Below, piece by piece: positions 40,096 to 50,695 of a stretch of 64,000 nucleotides of DNA. The stretch lies in contig NC_088645.1 of assembly GCF_964019385.1 (NCBI RefSeq), positions 45,137,529 to 45,201,528 of the forward strand, written 5' to 3'. Made by a program: the position numbers and the translations under genes. Every line of letters begins with the position of its first letter. Position 1 is the first letter of the stretch. Under the pieces are notes generated by a model. That model was not told the DNA's origin, made no database searches, and worked only from the letters and a program-made list of their open reading frames with translations. The DNA is from Sycon ciliatum (Eukaryota > Porifera > Calcarea > Leucosolenida > Sycettidae).

Positions 40096-41356
40096 TTAAG
40101 CTCGTTTCAGCCTTGCCTCGGCTTCTTTGATCACACTCCGCTGAACTAACTTGATGTTGCTGTGGTTCAAGTAAGTTGGCTTTCAAGTAAGTTGGCTGAT
40201 CCGCCGCGGTAGCCGCGGATTGCTCGTTTCCAAAACGGAATTGTGAAACTATTTTACGACTCACTGGTTTCATCTCCGCTCACCAGAACTCCACGAAACG
40301 AGGAGTAAAGGCACAGCCAAACGGATTCCATTTTTCTTTGATGGATACTCTTTCCAACACTGAACGGCAGCGGCTAGCAAGTCCAGTCGACTTTCCTTAG
40401 CCACGAGACTCGCGTCGGACTGCAGACTTCTGAAAGTGTGCATGCTCATCAGCATTCGATTCTCGGCTTTAAGCAGTTTGAACAAGAACTTCGATTCAAA
40501 TTTGTTTTCATTGAGCCGTGCGATCGGAGCAGCACTTTGTTCACTCGCTCATTGTGTGGGCTCGCTGCTCCGTTCCATCGCTCTCTATCGCTCTCATACT
40601 CAGTGCTAGAGTAGTAGAGAGGCCAAGCAGCGCATTATCTCTCGGAGAAGTGGTATTTCAGTTTCGCTCGCCATGACTGTCATCACCTGTGTTGCCACAG
40701 CGCAACCATCGATTCCGATCGGCTTGTTGTGAATGGTCGCTTTCCTCGCATCATACCTCTTTCATGGCAAGCCAGGGAAGGCCGAGAAAGTGATCACAAC
40801 TCATTTCACGGTTAGCCCTCGGGCCTACGGCCTTTGGGCTAACCTCTCGGAGCAATAATATGCAATAAGGCCGTCGCAACCATGCGATAACATTCTATAC
40901 TTATCTTTCTCGGTCCAGGCCTGGAAATCTTATCCAATTGCGGTGTCGAATAATGTGTTGTTATCTTTCCAGGCCTGGCCATTATTGGTAATAAGTATTT
41001 GCGGTTTGTGTGAGACTGAGTTTGACTGGGTTTTCCGCATCCGAAGGAACGCCAAACTCACCCTCTGTCTATCAAGGCGCAGATGCAGCTCTCAAAGTAG
41101 TGGAAGGTCAGTAGATCAGACCCACAACCAAATAAATACTCAAAATTCCCTTCGCTGCATCCATTGTAAATTTAGTGTAAACGCTCTGTGCATGACAAGA
41201 GGTTTTAGGTTCAGTGACATAATAGAGATGGATATGCATGCAGATGTATATCCGAGGAATGTATTCCACCGGTTGGAAAGCATTGAAGATCAGGAATGTC
41301 CTGGCTCCTGTCCTGAGATGGTGAAAACTCTGCTCCCATTGTGATGTCGAATAATA

Positions 41357-41764
41357 TTGTCTTTCTTGGTCCAGGCCTGGCCGTCTTTTCCTACTGTGAA
41401 GTCGAATAATGACGAAGAGACAGATGACGACGAGGCGGATAATGACGAGGCGGCCGATGACGACGAGGCAGATGACGATGAGACGGCTGGTGGTGATGGT
41501 GATAAAACGGACGAGGAGGAGTCAGGTTGCAGGGAAGGTGATGGAGCTTATGAGGGTGAAGTTCGTAACAAGTACGCTGTGTACTTGCATTTGTTATCTC
41601 GTCCCGGTTGTTTGAGTGTGTATGAGGATTCCCACTTCTCTGTACTGTGTCGTGCCCGTTATGTCCAGCAGTTGAAGGTCCTTGAAGCTGTTTGTATTCG
41701 TACGCATAAGCACGATTTGTGTAAGCAAGAAGAACATCTTGTAGCACTTAGGTTATTTTCGTGA
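41357..41764 (+). CDS. Acidic ORF fused to a retroelement-like C-terminal block (uncertain)
   Basis: A plus-strand frame of 135 codons. The middle is an Asp/Glu run coded by degenerate GACGAGGCGGATAAT-type repeats (41408-41520). The last 60 residues (PGCLSVYEDSHFSVLCRARY then LKVLEAVCIRTHKHDLCKQE) align with a minus-strand remnant at about 51318-51500 (SPDSCNLYSDSSFTVLCRGR; KVLEAICQRLYTPNLCVQKD). The block S-D-F-x-V-L-C-R-x-R...LEA-x-x-I-x-x-x-K-P-x-LC-x-QK recalls C-terminal ends of retroelement polyproteins, possibly the GIY-YIG-bearing kind, but no catalytic motif is visible. The same sequence in two places on opposite strands supports a dispersed element over a host gene. Confidence 0.35.
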   Translation: MSFLVQAWPSFPTVKSNNDEETDDDEADNDEAADDDEADDDETAGGDGDKTDEEESGCREGDGAYEGEVRNKYAVYLHLLSRPGCLSVYEDSHFSVLCRARYVQQLKVLEAVCIRTHKHDLCKQEEHLVALRLFS

Positions 41765-41862
41765 GTTTTCACCCCGTGTTCATGAGTTGTTTCTGCACTG
41801 TTCATGCCCATTTGATACACTTACTCTTTATCTTAGCCTTCACTTTTTGTAATACTTACGCG

Positions 41863-42062
41863 TCATGTGTCACACTTCTTTGGATTTTTTAACCTTTGTT
41901 TTTTCCCTTGATCACTTTATTTCCGTATTTCCACTGGTGATCAGAGCTTGAAAATCGATACTGGAAACACACAATCTCAAACCTTGAATTAATTGTCATG
42001 TTGCGTGGTGATGTCTGCGGCATTCATACTTTTCATAGCTATTATTAAACTTTTATCTCCAC
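41863..42062 (+). repeat. Single-arm copy of the 1544-1925 foldback family
   Basis: About 90% match to the right arm (GTCATGTGTCACACTTCTTT to CATACTTTTCATAGCTATTA) followed by the terminal AAACTTTTATCTCCACGTAG that the right arm at 1925 has lost. Defines the unit as about 200-215 bp. Lies about 50 bp beyond the donor of exon 42116-42484, in its intron. Confidence 0.85.
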
Positions 42063-42115
42063 GTAGATTATTTGTATACTAACAGCATTGTTTGACATGA
42101 TCAGTATATCCTTAC

Positions 42116-42484
42116 CTTGCACAAGTACTTGAAAGCTCTTTGTAACTGGTCGCGCTTTCTGCCGGCATACATACGGAGGAAATTTTTTGACATTAAAAAT
42201 TGAACGAGTTATTGGTGAGAGATGGAAAAGTGAAGGAACAATTACTGGGTTGCAATTGACGGCAGAGCTGTACCTTACGGTACAAGACACGTTAAAAACC
42301 ACACCAATAGGATTGCCAGAGGAAAACCGACTGAGAATGGCATTGTCATTTCCCCGAAACGTGAAGTAGGTTTTTCCCAGCTTCGCTGTAGTGTTGTACG
42401 CCAGGTTTGCAACACGTGTTGATGAGCTGGTAAGTGAAACATCGGTAGAACACGATCCAATCATTTTCACTGTTCCAAGTGCTT
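42116..42484 (-). CDS. Extracellular domain exon, unidentified family, copy 2
   Basis: A 369-nt minus-strand exon between the acceptor TGTGACCTTAG and the donor GCAAG|GTAAGG. It encodes GTVKMIGSCSTDVSLTSSST, YNTTAKLGKTYFTFRGNDNA, PIGVVFNVSCTVRYSSAVNC and ends SFQVLVQ. NTT and NVS sequons and paired cysteines suggest a secreted or surface domain. It is homologous in splice context and sequence words to the exon at 22472-22872. A foldback element copy lies in the downstream intron. Domain family not recognised. Confidence 0.55.
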
Positions 42485-42984
42485 CTAAGGTCACAGTCCA
42501 CAGTTTGTCAATGCTGTCGAACACATAATGTTTTTGTTGGGTGTGCTTCCAAGTTATGCGTTCTACCAGCAAAAGAACACGACAGAAACAGAGACACAAA
42601 AAAATATTTTACCTGCTCATGGTAGCCAGCGGCTTGGTGATCGAAAATTTGGAGATTGTGTTGCCCCATCCAGTGCTGAGTGCATTACTTCACGTAATAA
42701 ATTACTTAGTGTGCATCGCGCATTGACGAAATGATTTACCAAATAAGCCGTCAGATGACAAAACCGACCTTATCACAAAAGTCATTTTGTGCAAGTGGTG
42801 TTATCTGAATGCCAGGAGCATCAGAAGACGTTTGCAGCAAACTAGAGTTGATTGTGGAGCAGGATAGGTAAATGTATAGCCTCTACAATAGGACACCATT
42901 ATAGATTGCATCTCCAGTACTACCAACAATACCAGCAATTGTTTCACCCACTTTGGAGAATAGTTTCTGTTTTCTTTTGCCTAC

Positions 42985-43079
42985 TTCCACAAACTTGGGC
43001 TTTCTGGAAAGCTCTGGCGGCGAGCAGCCCGCTGCGCCCAAATCCGATAGCCAATAAAGCACAGCACCAGCGCAATAAG
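42985..43079 (-). CDS. Candidate membrane-segment exon
   Basis: The minus-strand acceptor GCGATGTCTCTAG and a possible donor GTAGGC frame LIALVLCFIGYRIWAQRAAR then RQSFPESPSLW, a hydrophobic run with a strongly basic flank. It lies upstream (gene sense) of the domain exon 42116-42484, the reverse of the order at 22 kb. It may belong to a preceding gene copy, or be a chance frame. Confidence 0.3.
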
Positions 43080-45100
43080 CTAGAGACATCGCTTCAGCAC
43101 TGGACTTGCGTCGTCCCACGAAAGCCGCTCGCCATGTCCATCTCCATTATCCCAGGATGCCCAATTCCGTGAGGACGCATTGAGAGCTTCCAAGATATCT
43201 GAGCCTGTTACCGAGATCCTAGATAGCTTGTAAAGGGGAAACCCCAGGTGTGGAGCATTTGATTCAGGCGTAGAAATGCAAAGTGCCATGAAGTATCCTG
43301 CAGGCTTCGTATCTCGTGAACCAAGCATCGTGCCTTGATCTTGCTTAGCAAATCAGGCTGGCTCGGCTCTTATTGAGCTCATGGATATGGTTAGCCAAAA
43401 TCCGGACTTCAATTATCTGTAGCCATCTCTGAAAAGCTAACTTCTCTGTCTCGCTCCGGTCAGCTATGAACGGCCACAGCAACATCACAGCCGTCCACAC
43501 ACTGTACCCCTCGGTGTACGTTAGTTATGATAATATTGGTTTAGTCATTCAGCATTTTTTTATTTCACGGAGAATGCGGACTCGCCGAGCGTACCATCAC
43601 CTGTGGCAGAGAGACGGAGACTAAAGTCTGTTTTCTAACATTAAAACCCTCAGTATATACAGCCAAGTGTGGACCTGGTTTGCAAAGTATTCTTGATGTT
43701 GTTAACATAGAGGGAAGCTGCAGCTGCACCACGATCTTCAGCCAGGCAAGGAGCTAGGGCGGCTTCGCCAGTTCTCTGCCACACAAGGAGGAGGTGAAGA
43801 AACTTCAGATTCTGCTTGCAAAGCAGTGAAAGTGAAAGAAGGATAAATCCTTACAGTAGATACTTGCTTGAATTCTGATCCATTCCTGTATCTCCATGCC
43901 AAGTATGCATGTATCTCCATGCCAAGTATGCATGAAAACACGTACCAGTAAAAAGCCGAGCACTACTCAATGACAATTTTGGGTGACTAAATGGCTTATA
44001 AATAGTTTTCGCTCAACATGTTTCGGAATAACCAAAGCTTTACAAGGTACCTGCAGTTGTCCACCATTGCCAATTAGATGTGTCATGATGTGCACAAGTT
44101 AGCGCCGCGATGACTGCATTGGTACTGATATTCAACAATATAGCTAAAATGCTATTCTGAGTTCGATGTGCCGTTTAGCTTGTTTTTGTGCTTTACGCAA
44201 TGCACTGTTACCATGACTGTGCACATCAGTACTACAGCCGTGATGTACAATGCATGACTATCACATTACCCCCTTCCCTAAAAAATATTATGTTTGAAAG
44301 TGCAAACCTGTTGAGGAAAAAAGAAGAGAAAAAAGAAAAGGAAAGAAGAAAAATGCAGACAAGAAAAGAACAATAAAATCGCAAAGGAATCGAGCAACAG
44401 TCAATTCAATGCAGCAAAGTCGATATCTTCTGACAGGGTCAACTCGCTTTTAAGGTAAATCAAACCTTCAACACCAAACAAAACAAAACAAACTAAACTA
44501 AACCAGCAACTAAAACGCAATTGGCATGGTTATGCAACATGGTCAGTCAAAATGGTGATGTTACATAAATGCCAGCAGTTTTCTCGGTAAGCTTGACAGT
44601 GGGACCAGAACGTGTTACATAGCCCTCGCAACAGAGCGAGCCAGACTGGACATTGAGTCCCGGAAGGCGTGATTGGTCACTGGACTCGGGATGAATCTGA
44701 GCATCAGCCTTTTAATCTCAGATTTCATTCCTGCTTCACACGGAGCAATAGGCTTAGCAGGTGGCACATCTGCATTATCCGCCTGCCGTCAGTAACGCCA
44801 ACTTGTCTGCCATATTGCTTGACCACTTATCACTATAACCGGTATATCACTACAGGCGATTTTCAACTGCACGCTTCATACATACACATTATACACGTGT
44901 GGGTACTCGATCGCGCTAATGTAGCGTACTGATACGTGGTGGATGCTACTGCACCTTCTCCAGTCTAGAGTGAAGAACTTCTTGGCCCAAAGGCATCATC
45001 CAGGAAGCACCAGACCAGAATACCCTATGACAACACACATGTGGCTCCAAGTCGAGACATCAGTGCCTCACACTCGTGTGTTGCTATCACTATAGACGAT
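43080..45100. other. Interval without a supported gene
   Basis: Includes an A/G-rich tract (44310-44385), an AAACAAAACAAAACAAACTA tract (about 44475) and, near 44820-44850, TATCACTATAACCGGTATATC, which resembles the pogo-like terminus described at 45105-45292. No exon recognised. Confidence 0.35.
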
Positions 45101-45104
45101 AATT

Positions 45105-45292
45105 TTTCTGCACAAAGAGGTGTTTTGAATGGTGATTCTGTATCCTTATAGCCGATTTATCGCTATATACGATATATTGGTTATAATGATAGTTTGACTG
45201 GCTTTTTCTGGTTTTGCTTTTGATATTTTCATTTTGTATCAATATAGCCGGTTTATCACTACGTCCGATGACTTTATAACCGATATCCACTG
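45105..45292 (-). mobile_element. pogo/Tigger-like element terminus inserted in BEL 3' LTR
   Basis: Ends ...TATAACCGATATCCACTG at 45292, next to TA (45293-45294). Read on the minus strand it starts CAGTGGATATCGGTTATAAA and contains several subterminal repeats of the type ATAACCGG/ATAGCCG with TATCACTA. TA target choice, a CAGT start and multiple subterminal CGGTTATA motifs are typical of pogo-group mariner relatives. The opposite end and a second TA-LTR junction were not found, so the insertion is incomplete or rearranged. Confidence 0.5.
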
Positions 45293-45364
45293 TACAACAT
45301 TTCAACGAATACAATGCCATAAGCGCGAAGGCCTTTCCCAATTGAGAACTGGTGGTTTGCAACA
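45293..45364 (-). repeat. BEL 3' LTR fragment (72 bp)
   Basis: Exact match to the outer 72 bp of the 5' LTR (50624-50695), preceded in element sense by the polypurine tract. Confidence 0.9.
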
Positions 45365-45412
45365 TTCTCCCCGCCAAAGGGCTTCTCACCGCCGTACAAC
45401 AATGCACACAAG

Positions 45413-48400
45413 TCAAAAACGATCCGGGGCTCTGACTACGCGCCCAGAACGCGTCATCTCCTGCTGCCGTGGTGGTGGTAACGGTGCTGGCGGTTCATAT
45501 GCTGGCTGCTGAGGGACGATAGCAGGTTGAGCGGTATCGGCAAGCCCAGGAGCCACGTCCTGTGACGATACTTCTAATGGCACTAACCTTTGGATCGGCC
45601 TCAACAGGGTACTGGTACTCAACTTAACCTTGGCAACACGACGCTTGCCATCTCGACCAGGGAATAACTCGATGATCCGTCCCAAACGCCAGAACTGTTT
45701 GCGCTTGGTATCATCGAGAACAAAGACAACATCACCCACAGCTAAAGGGCGCGACATGGTCTGTTGGTGCTTGTTCAGCTGACTTAGGTACTCCACCTCC
45801 CAACGATTCCTGACATGCTTCAGTGTCTGACTGAGGTAACGCAATCTCGCTGACATATGCGTAGCGTCCGGGGTACCTGCTGGCTTCGCTGACGACATCC
45901 AAATGTTACCCATCATCATTGCAGGGGTTACTGGTGGCTCATCCAGGCTATCAGACACATAAGTTAGCGGACGACTATTCACCACTGCTTCAACCTCATA
46001 CAAGAGGGTCTCAAGCTCTTGGACCTTCAGAAACGCTGTTCCCATTACCTTTTTCAAGGCACTCTTCACTGTACCAACCATTCGCTCATAGAAGCCTCCA
46101 TGCCATGGTGCAGCTGGAGGATTGAACATCCATGGCACACTCAGTTTGTCAGATGCCGCCTTGAACGTTCTAGCGTTGTCAGACCTGATCCGAGACGGCA
46201 AACTACGTCTCGCGACAAACTTCCGAAATGCCATCAAGAATGACTCGGTACTTAAACTATCGACCACCTCCAAGTGAACTGCTCTGGTGGTGGCACACAC
46301 AAACAATGCTATCCATACCTTCGGAGATGACTCGCCACGGCGCACGTACAACGGACCAGCATAGTCGATGCCGGTAGTTGCGAACGGCCTCTCGTGAACA
46401 ACTCGGTCTTCTGGCAGCGGCGGGCAGACTTCTGAGGCAGCCTTAGCCTTGTAGCGGCGGCATGTAACACATCGCTGAGTAATGTTGCGTAGCGCTCGTC
46501 GACCACCGATAATCCAGAATTTCTGACGGATGAACAACAAGACTCCTTCTACACCTTGGTGCATCCTTTCAACATGCTTTTTCTCCAACAGCAACTCGGT
46601 CAGATGATGTTTGCCTAACAGGACTGGGTGCTTGGCTCCATACGCCAACTCGCTGTGCTCAAGTCGTCCCCCGGCTCTGAGCACTCCATGCTCATCCAGA
46701 AACGGTGCAAGCTGATACACCTTCGACCCGGGCTTCACTGGTTGACCTTGCTTGATCAGCTCAAGATCCTCAGCGAAACATACGGCTTGAACGATGCGGT
46801 ACAATACGCTGTCTGCTGCCAAATAGAGTTCAGCATGAGGCCCAGTGTGCTTCCACTGCAACATCCGAGTCACCATGCCCTGTGCCCTCGACCATTTACT
46901 GAATCGGAGCCACAATTTCTTACCAAATTCTCGACTACAGGTGGTGGCTGACACTCGTACTTCTACACTGGACTCATCTGTAGCTGCGGTTGAGGATGCG
47001 GTGGGCCAGTCATTGGGCTCCGTCATCCAGGTTGGTCCGCCCCTCCAGAACGGACTACGGATCTGCTGTGCACTACTCCCACGCGACGGTAAATCTGCTG
47101 GGTTGTGAAGGCCCGGGCAATGGTTCCATACAATGCCGACCTTCTTCGATATCTCTTGGATTTGACTGACGCGGTTAGCCACAAATGTTTTCCATTTGTA
47201 CGGTGGATTACTGATCCAATGAACGGTAGTGAGACTGTCAGTCCAGCCATAGACTTGCGTGACGGTCACACGCAGCTCCTTCACCACAAACTCAGCGTAG
47301 CGAGCCGCTAGACATACTGCTTGTAACTCAAGGCGGGCTAACGTGGGCGGAGACACAGGTGCCACTTTGGCCTTGGCAAATACCAAGTGCGACTGTCCAT
47401 TGACGACTGCATACAAACAACATCCAAACGCTTTCTCACTGGCATCGGCGAAGGCATGAAGCGCAATCGGCGTGTCAAGATTGCAGCAAATCCAACGTGG
47501 TATGTCAATGCTCACCACTTCGGCCAACTCTCCCCACCATTGCGCGCATGCGGCTGCGATGCCATCAGGCAACTTATCATCCCAGTCGCCTCCGACTTTC
47601 CAGGCTTGCTGTAGCAGTATCTTTCCCGGCACAACTGCCGGTGCTGCTAGACCTAGCGGATCAAACACTGACGCAACACACTTGAGGAGGGATCGCCGGG
47701 TCCAAACAGACGGCCTATCGGACTCGCCTAGCGCTGCTATGCTGAGCAAGTCATCACTGGTTTTCCATTTCAGACCGAGAACTTTATCTCCGGCCTCTGG
47801 ATCGCACGGGATTTCGTTGCCTCGCCACTTGCGTAACTCCATGCCAGCATCCGTAAGCACACGCACGCTGAACTCTTGCATCTCCTTAGCTTCCGAGGCA
47901 TTTGAGACACTAGAGACCAAATCGTCAACGTAGAAACTCGTGAGCAAGAGATCAATACGATCTCGCTCTTTGGGTGCAGACAACGCCCGTAGCTCCTTCA
48001 AGTGATGCTGAATCACCGCAGTAAGCATGTATGGCGAGCAGTTTACGCCAAATGGCAGTTTCGTTAGCCTCCAGGTTAACAGTTCATCGCTGTCGCTTCG
48101 ACCGGGCCACAAGAAACGCAGGTACGGACGGTCTTCGGGATTAACCGCGACCATGAAGAAAGCCTTGCGTATGTCCGCTTGCAGCGCGCTCTTATATTCA
48201 CGGAACCTCAATAGCATACCTGCGAGACTCGGCAATAGCGACGGTCCAGGGTCAACCATGTCGTTCAACGACTTGCCATCTGGAGCCGTCGCCGAGGCAT
48301 TGAACACCACTCTTAACTTCGTGGTTGCAGCGTGCTCGTGGAATACACCATGATGCGGTACATAGTACCCGGCATCGCTCTCACATGGCTCCAGCTCAAT

Positions 48401-50041
48401 GGCTCCAAGCTCGCGGTACTCCCTGATCAGCACATCATCATAGAGCGCACGCTTCCCATTCCTCTTCAGCTTTTCAAGAAGCCGCGTTGCGATCACTCTA
48501 GCTTGAGCATAGTTATCCGTTGGGCGACGCTCATTTCGCCACAAGAGACCCACTTGGTACCCGCTGCCCTGGCGACATAGCGGGAAAGATGGCAGGTGCT
48601 GATGTTGTTCTGGAGGGTCATCCAACTGCCATAGTTTGTCGATGTGGGCTGTGACACATGACACGGTCACCGGCTGACTGTTTCGACTTGGTGCAGACGC
48701 TGGACCAGATAATACATTACCTATCTCTGTGTTCCACACCGTCTCACCATTAACTTCCTTCTTGCTGTGCAGTACCGCGTTGATATAGTCTGCACCAATC
48801 AGCATATGTATTTCGTCTGATGTCCCTTGTTGAGGCTTGTCACTCAGCTCTACTCCCCAACTGTGCCACTGGGCAATGGTCTGCGGACTTGCGCACTTTA
48901 GGTCCATCTCAAGCGTTGGTTTCACGAACGCGCGTACCCAAATGTTAGCGGAGCTACCCTGGATCGTGATGGCATACTTATCCATGCGCTGTTGGGTTGG
49001 TTCCGCGCCGAACGGCTTCACCTCTACATTTTCAACCCCAACGTGTTCTGCATTGATTGCTGACACCAACGCTGCAGTCACGAATGACGCCTCAGCACCC
49101 GAGTCCAGGAACACGCGAACCTTCGCGTTTCGAGTTCTTCCCTCAACTCGTGCCACTCCGGTCATCAGCCGCACACTTGGCGAGTGTAGACAGCACGACC
49201 CAACATTCTTCTCCGTAACTATCTCAGTCGGTTTCTCCCGGCTATAACCTGCTCTATCCAACACCTCATGTATTAGCAGGTGGTGTTTCCTCTGGCATTT
49301 CGTGCATCTCGAGCCTGACCGACATTCTCTGGCCATATGGCCATACTTAAGGCAGTTCCAGCAGAGTCTCTCTCGCTGCAGAAAACCCTTTCTCCCTTCC
49401 AGTGGCAGCGACTTTAGCTGCTTCTCTGCATCTGCGACCGATATCGCCATGCACTGTGCCGACGCCGTGGGCCTTGGCACGGATCGTTCTACTGGCTTCC
49501 TGGCAGTATCACCCTGTCGTCCGTGCGCGACCTGGTAAGACGCGCCGTGCTCCTGTACCTGGCGCAGTGACATCCCGTAGCACTGCCGTTCGACCAGGTA
49601 CGTCTTCATCTCAGGTCCGCATTGCTCCAAGATTACCTGCTTTGCCATTGCTTGCAGCACCGGGGACATTTTTCCTATATCGGCGCTATACTTGGTGTCC
49701 ACCTCGCCATCTTCTGTCATAGCGAGTGTGGCCCACACCTCTACTTCTCGGCAAACACGGACAACGTATTGGTGAAACGACTCATCTGACCGCTGCTTGC
49801 CTGTCAGCAATGTCTTCCACGCTTTATCCGGAGTCTTTCCGAGCGAGGCGAGCAACTCTCGCTTCGCTTCCTCGTAATTATTGCATCCAATACATATCCT
49901 CTCCGCTTTGCTCCCCGCTAGCGCGATGCTCAGTCGCAGCAGCCATTCGCTTTCTTCGAACTCGTTCTTGGAACAGATGTCCTCGAACAGGTCAAGATAA
50001 TGCTCCAATGGCTGCGTTCCATCATATGAGGGGATTTTCAT
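45413..50041 (-). CDS. pol: BEL/Pao polyprotein: Gag region, protease, RT, RNase H, integrase (about 1542 aa)
   Basis: One uninterrupted frame. Order by approximate residue: Gag-like helical region 1-200; zinc knuckle CWNCLKYGHMAREC (228-241) with a second CxxC; aspartic protease VFLDSGAEAS (312-320); RT with QADIRKAFF (about 624) and YVDDL (705-709); RNase H FADASEKAFG (865), ARLELQA (about 906), TDS (about 935) and NPADLPSR; integrase with an H-H-C-C zinc site (about 1157-1195: HVERMHQG, CVTC), catalytic GIDYAG (Asp 1227), RSDNARTF (Asp 1289) and HGGFYERM (Glu 1320); a C-terminal domain with VGDVVFVLDD and FWRLGRIIEL typical of BEL elements. All catalytic residues are present. The ATG at 50041 overlaps the stop of ORF1 (TGATG). 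Frame integrity suggests recent activity. Confidence 0.93.
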   Translation of the reverse strand: MKIPSYDGTQPLEHYLDLFEDICSKNEFEESEWLLRLSIALAGSKAERICIGCNNYEEAKRELLASLGKTPDKAWKTLLTGKQRSDESFHQYVVRVCREVEVWATLAMTEDGEVDTKYSADIGKMSPVLQAMAKQVILEQCGPEMKTYLVERQCYGMSLRQVQEHGASYQVAHGRQGDTARKPVERSVPRPTASAQCMAISVADAEKQLKSLPLEGRKGFLQRERLCWNCLKYGHMARECRSGSRCTKCQRKHHLLIHEVLDRAGYSREKPTEIVTEKNVGSCCLHSPSVRLMTGVARVEGRTRNAKVRVFLDSGAEASFVTAALVSAINAEHVGVENVEVKPFGAEPTQQRMDKYAITIQGSSANIWVRAFVKPTLEMDLKCASPQTIAQWHSWGVELSDKPQQGTSDEIHMLIGADYINAVLHSKKEVNGETVWNTEIGNVLSGPASAPSRNSQPVTVSCVTAHIDKLWQLDDPPEQHQHLPSFPLCRQGSGYQVGLLWRNERRPTDNYAQARVIATRLLEKLKRNGKRALYDDVLIREYRELGAIELEPCESDAGYYVPHHGVFHEHAATTKLRVVFNASATAPDGKSLNDMVDPGPSLLPSLAGMLLRFREYKSALQADIRKAFFMVAVNPEDRPYLRFLWPGRSDSDELLTWRLTKLPFGVNCSPYMLTAVIQHHLKELRALSAPKERDRIDLLLTSFYVDDLVSSVSNASEAKEMQEFSVRVLTDAGMELRKWRGNEIPCDPEAGDKVLGLKWKTSDDLLSIAALGESDRPSVWTRRSLLKCVASVFDPLGLAAPAVVPGKILLQQAWKVGGDWDDKLPDGIAAACAQWWGELAEVVSIDIPRWICCNLDTPIALHAFADASEKAFGCCLYAVVNGQSHLVFAKAKVAPVSPPTLARLELQAVCLAARYAEFVVKELRVTVTQVYGWTDSLTTVHWISNPPYKWKTFVANRVSQIQEISKKVGIVWNHCPGLHNPADLPSRGSSAQQIRSPFWRGGPTWMTEPNDWPTASSTAATDESSVEVRVSATTCSREFGKKLWLRFSKWSRAQGMVTRMLQWKHTGPHAELYLAADSVLYRIVQAVCFAEDLELIKQGQPVKPGSKVYQLAPFLDEHGVLRAGGRLEHSELAYGAKHPVLLGKHHLTELLLEKKHVERMHQGVEGVLLFIRQKFWIIGGRRALRNITQRCVTCRRYKAKAASEVCPPLPEDRVVHERPFATTGIDYAGPLYVRRGESSPKVWIALFVCATTRAVHLEVVDSLSTESFLMAFRKFVARRSLPSRIRSDNARTFKAASDKLSVPWMFNPPAAPWHGGFYERMVGTVKSALKKVMGTAFLKVQELETLLYEVEAVVNSRPLTYVSDSLDEPPVTPAMMMGNIWMSSAKPAGTPDATHMSARLRYLSQTLKHVRNRWEVEYLSQLNKHQQTMSRPLAVGDVVFVLDDTKRKQFWRLGRIIELFPGRDGKRRVAKVKLSTSTLLRPIQRLVPLEVSSQDVAPGLADTAQPAIVPQQPAYEPPAPLPPPRQQEMTRSGRVVRAPDRF

Positions 50042-50325
50042 CAACGGTTGACGCCCCCGCTGTTACTGGGAGCTTCCTCTGTACCTCCCATCGCGGCTTT
50101 ACCATCACCCTCATACGCATTGGCGATGCGCTCGTTAATCTCCTTTAGTGTTTTGTCAAACTCGGTGCGGAGCGCCTCCTCTCGCCGTCTGGCACTGCGC
50201 TCCTCACGCTCTTGGTACTGTTGGAGCCTCTGCTCCACATGTACCTTCAACAACTCGCCTTCTAATCCTAACCGCTCTCCATTGTCGATAAAGCTGGCTT
50301 CCAAATTGTGTAGTTGCTCTGCCAT
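50041..50325 (-). CDS. BEL ORF1: short coiled-coil protein (94 aa)
   Basis: From the ATG at 50325-50323, right after the primer-binding site, 94 codons encode MAEQLHNLEAS followed by a long charged helix (VEQRLQQYQEREERSARRRE then TLKEINERIANAY) and a Gly/Ser tail. Heptad-like spacing suggests a coiled coil, as in N-terminal Gag or assembly segments of BEL elements. Its TGA (50043-50041) overlaps the ATG of the next frame as TGATG, so the two are linked by stop-start coupling or are the products of a single ancestral ORF split by a frameshift. Most BEL elements use one long ORF. Confidence 0.7.
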   Translation of the reverse strand: MAEQLHNLEASFIDNGERLGLEGELLKVHVEQRLQQYQEREERSARRREEALRTEFDKTLKEINERIANAYEGDGKAAMGGTEEAPSNSGGVNR

Positions 50326-50355
50326 GCTCGCCCCTATCCTGGCGTGGTCGCCAAA

Positions 50356-50695
50356 TGTTGTGAACCCTCTAAGATTCTCTAAATTGTCAGGATCGTACGA
50401 CCACACGGCACGAGGACAACTCTTTCCTTTACACAGTATATTTCACTTCATCGAGTAATTAACAATGAACACTAATAACACCAGCTATTTATAGCATGCA
50501 AAAACAGCGTACATGCAAAAACATACGCATATAAAACTGGACATAACAGCGTATACAGCAAAACGCACACAGCGCATATAGCGTATGCCATGCAGCAACA
50601 TCAGCGGTGCGGCGGAGTCGAAATACAACATTTCAACGAATACAATGCCATAAGCGCGAAGGCCTTTCCCAATTGAGAACTGGTGGTTTGCAACA
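50356..50695 (-). repeat. BEL 5' LTR (340 bp)
   Basis: Begins TGTTGCAAACC and ends GGTTCACAACA in element sense, with inverted TGTTG/CAACA ends. Contains TATA-like GCTATAAATAG (about 50490). Followed by the primer-binding site. Confidence 0.85.

Larger units (their letters stand above)
45293..50695 (-). mobile_element. BEL/Pao LTR retrotransposon with broken 3' LTR
   Basis: Minus-strand element: 5' LTR 50356-50695 (340 bp, TGTTG...CAACA), primer-binding site TTTGGCGACCACGCC at once after it, a short ORF1 (50325-50041), a long ORF2 (50041-45413), the polypurine tract GGCGGGGAGAA just before 45364, then only the first 72 bp of the 3' LTR (45364-45293), identical to 50695-50624. The rest of the 3' LTR is gone, replaced at a TA by pogo-like sequence. 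Coding regions are open throughout. A 5' LTR TATA-like GCTATAAATAG is at about 50490. Without a full 3' LTR this copy could not complete reverse transcription normally. Confidence 0.9.
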
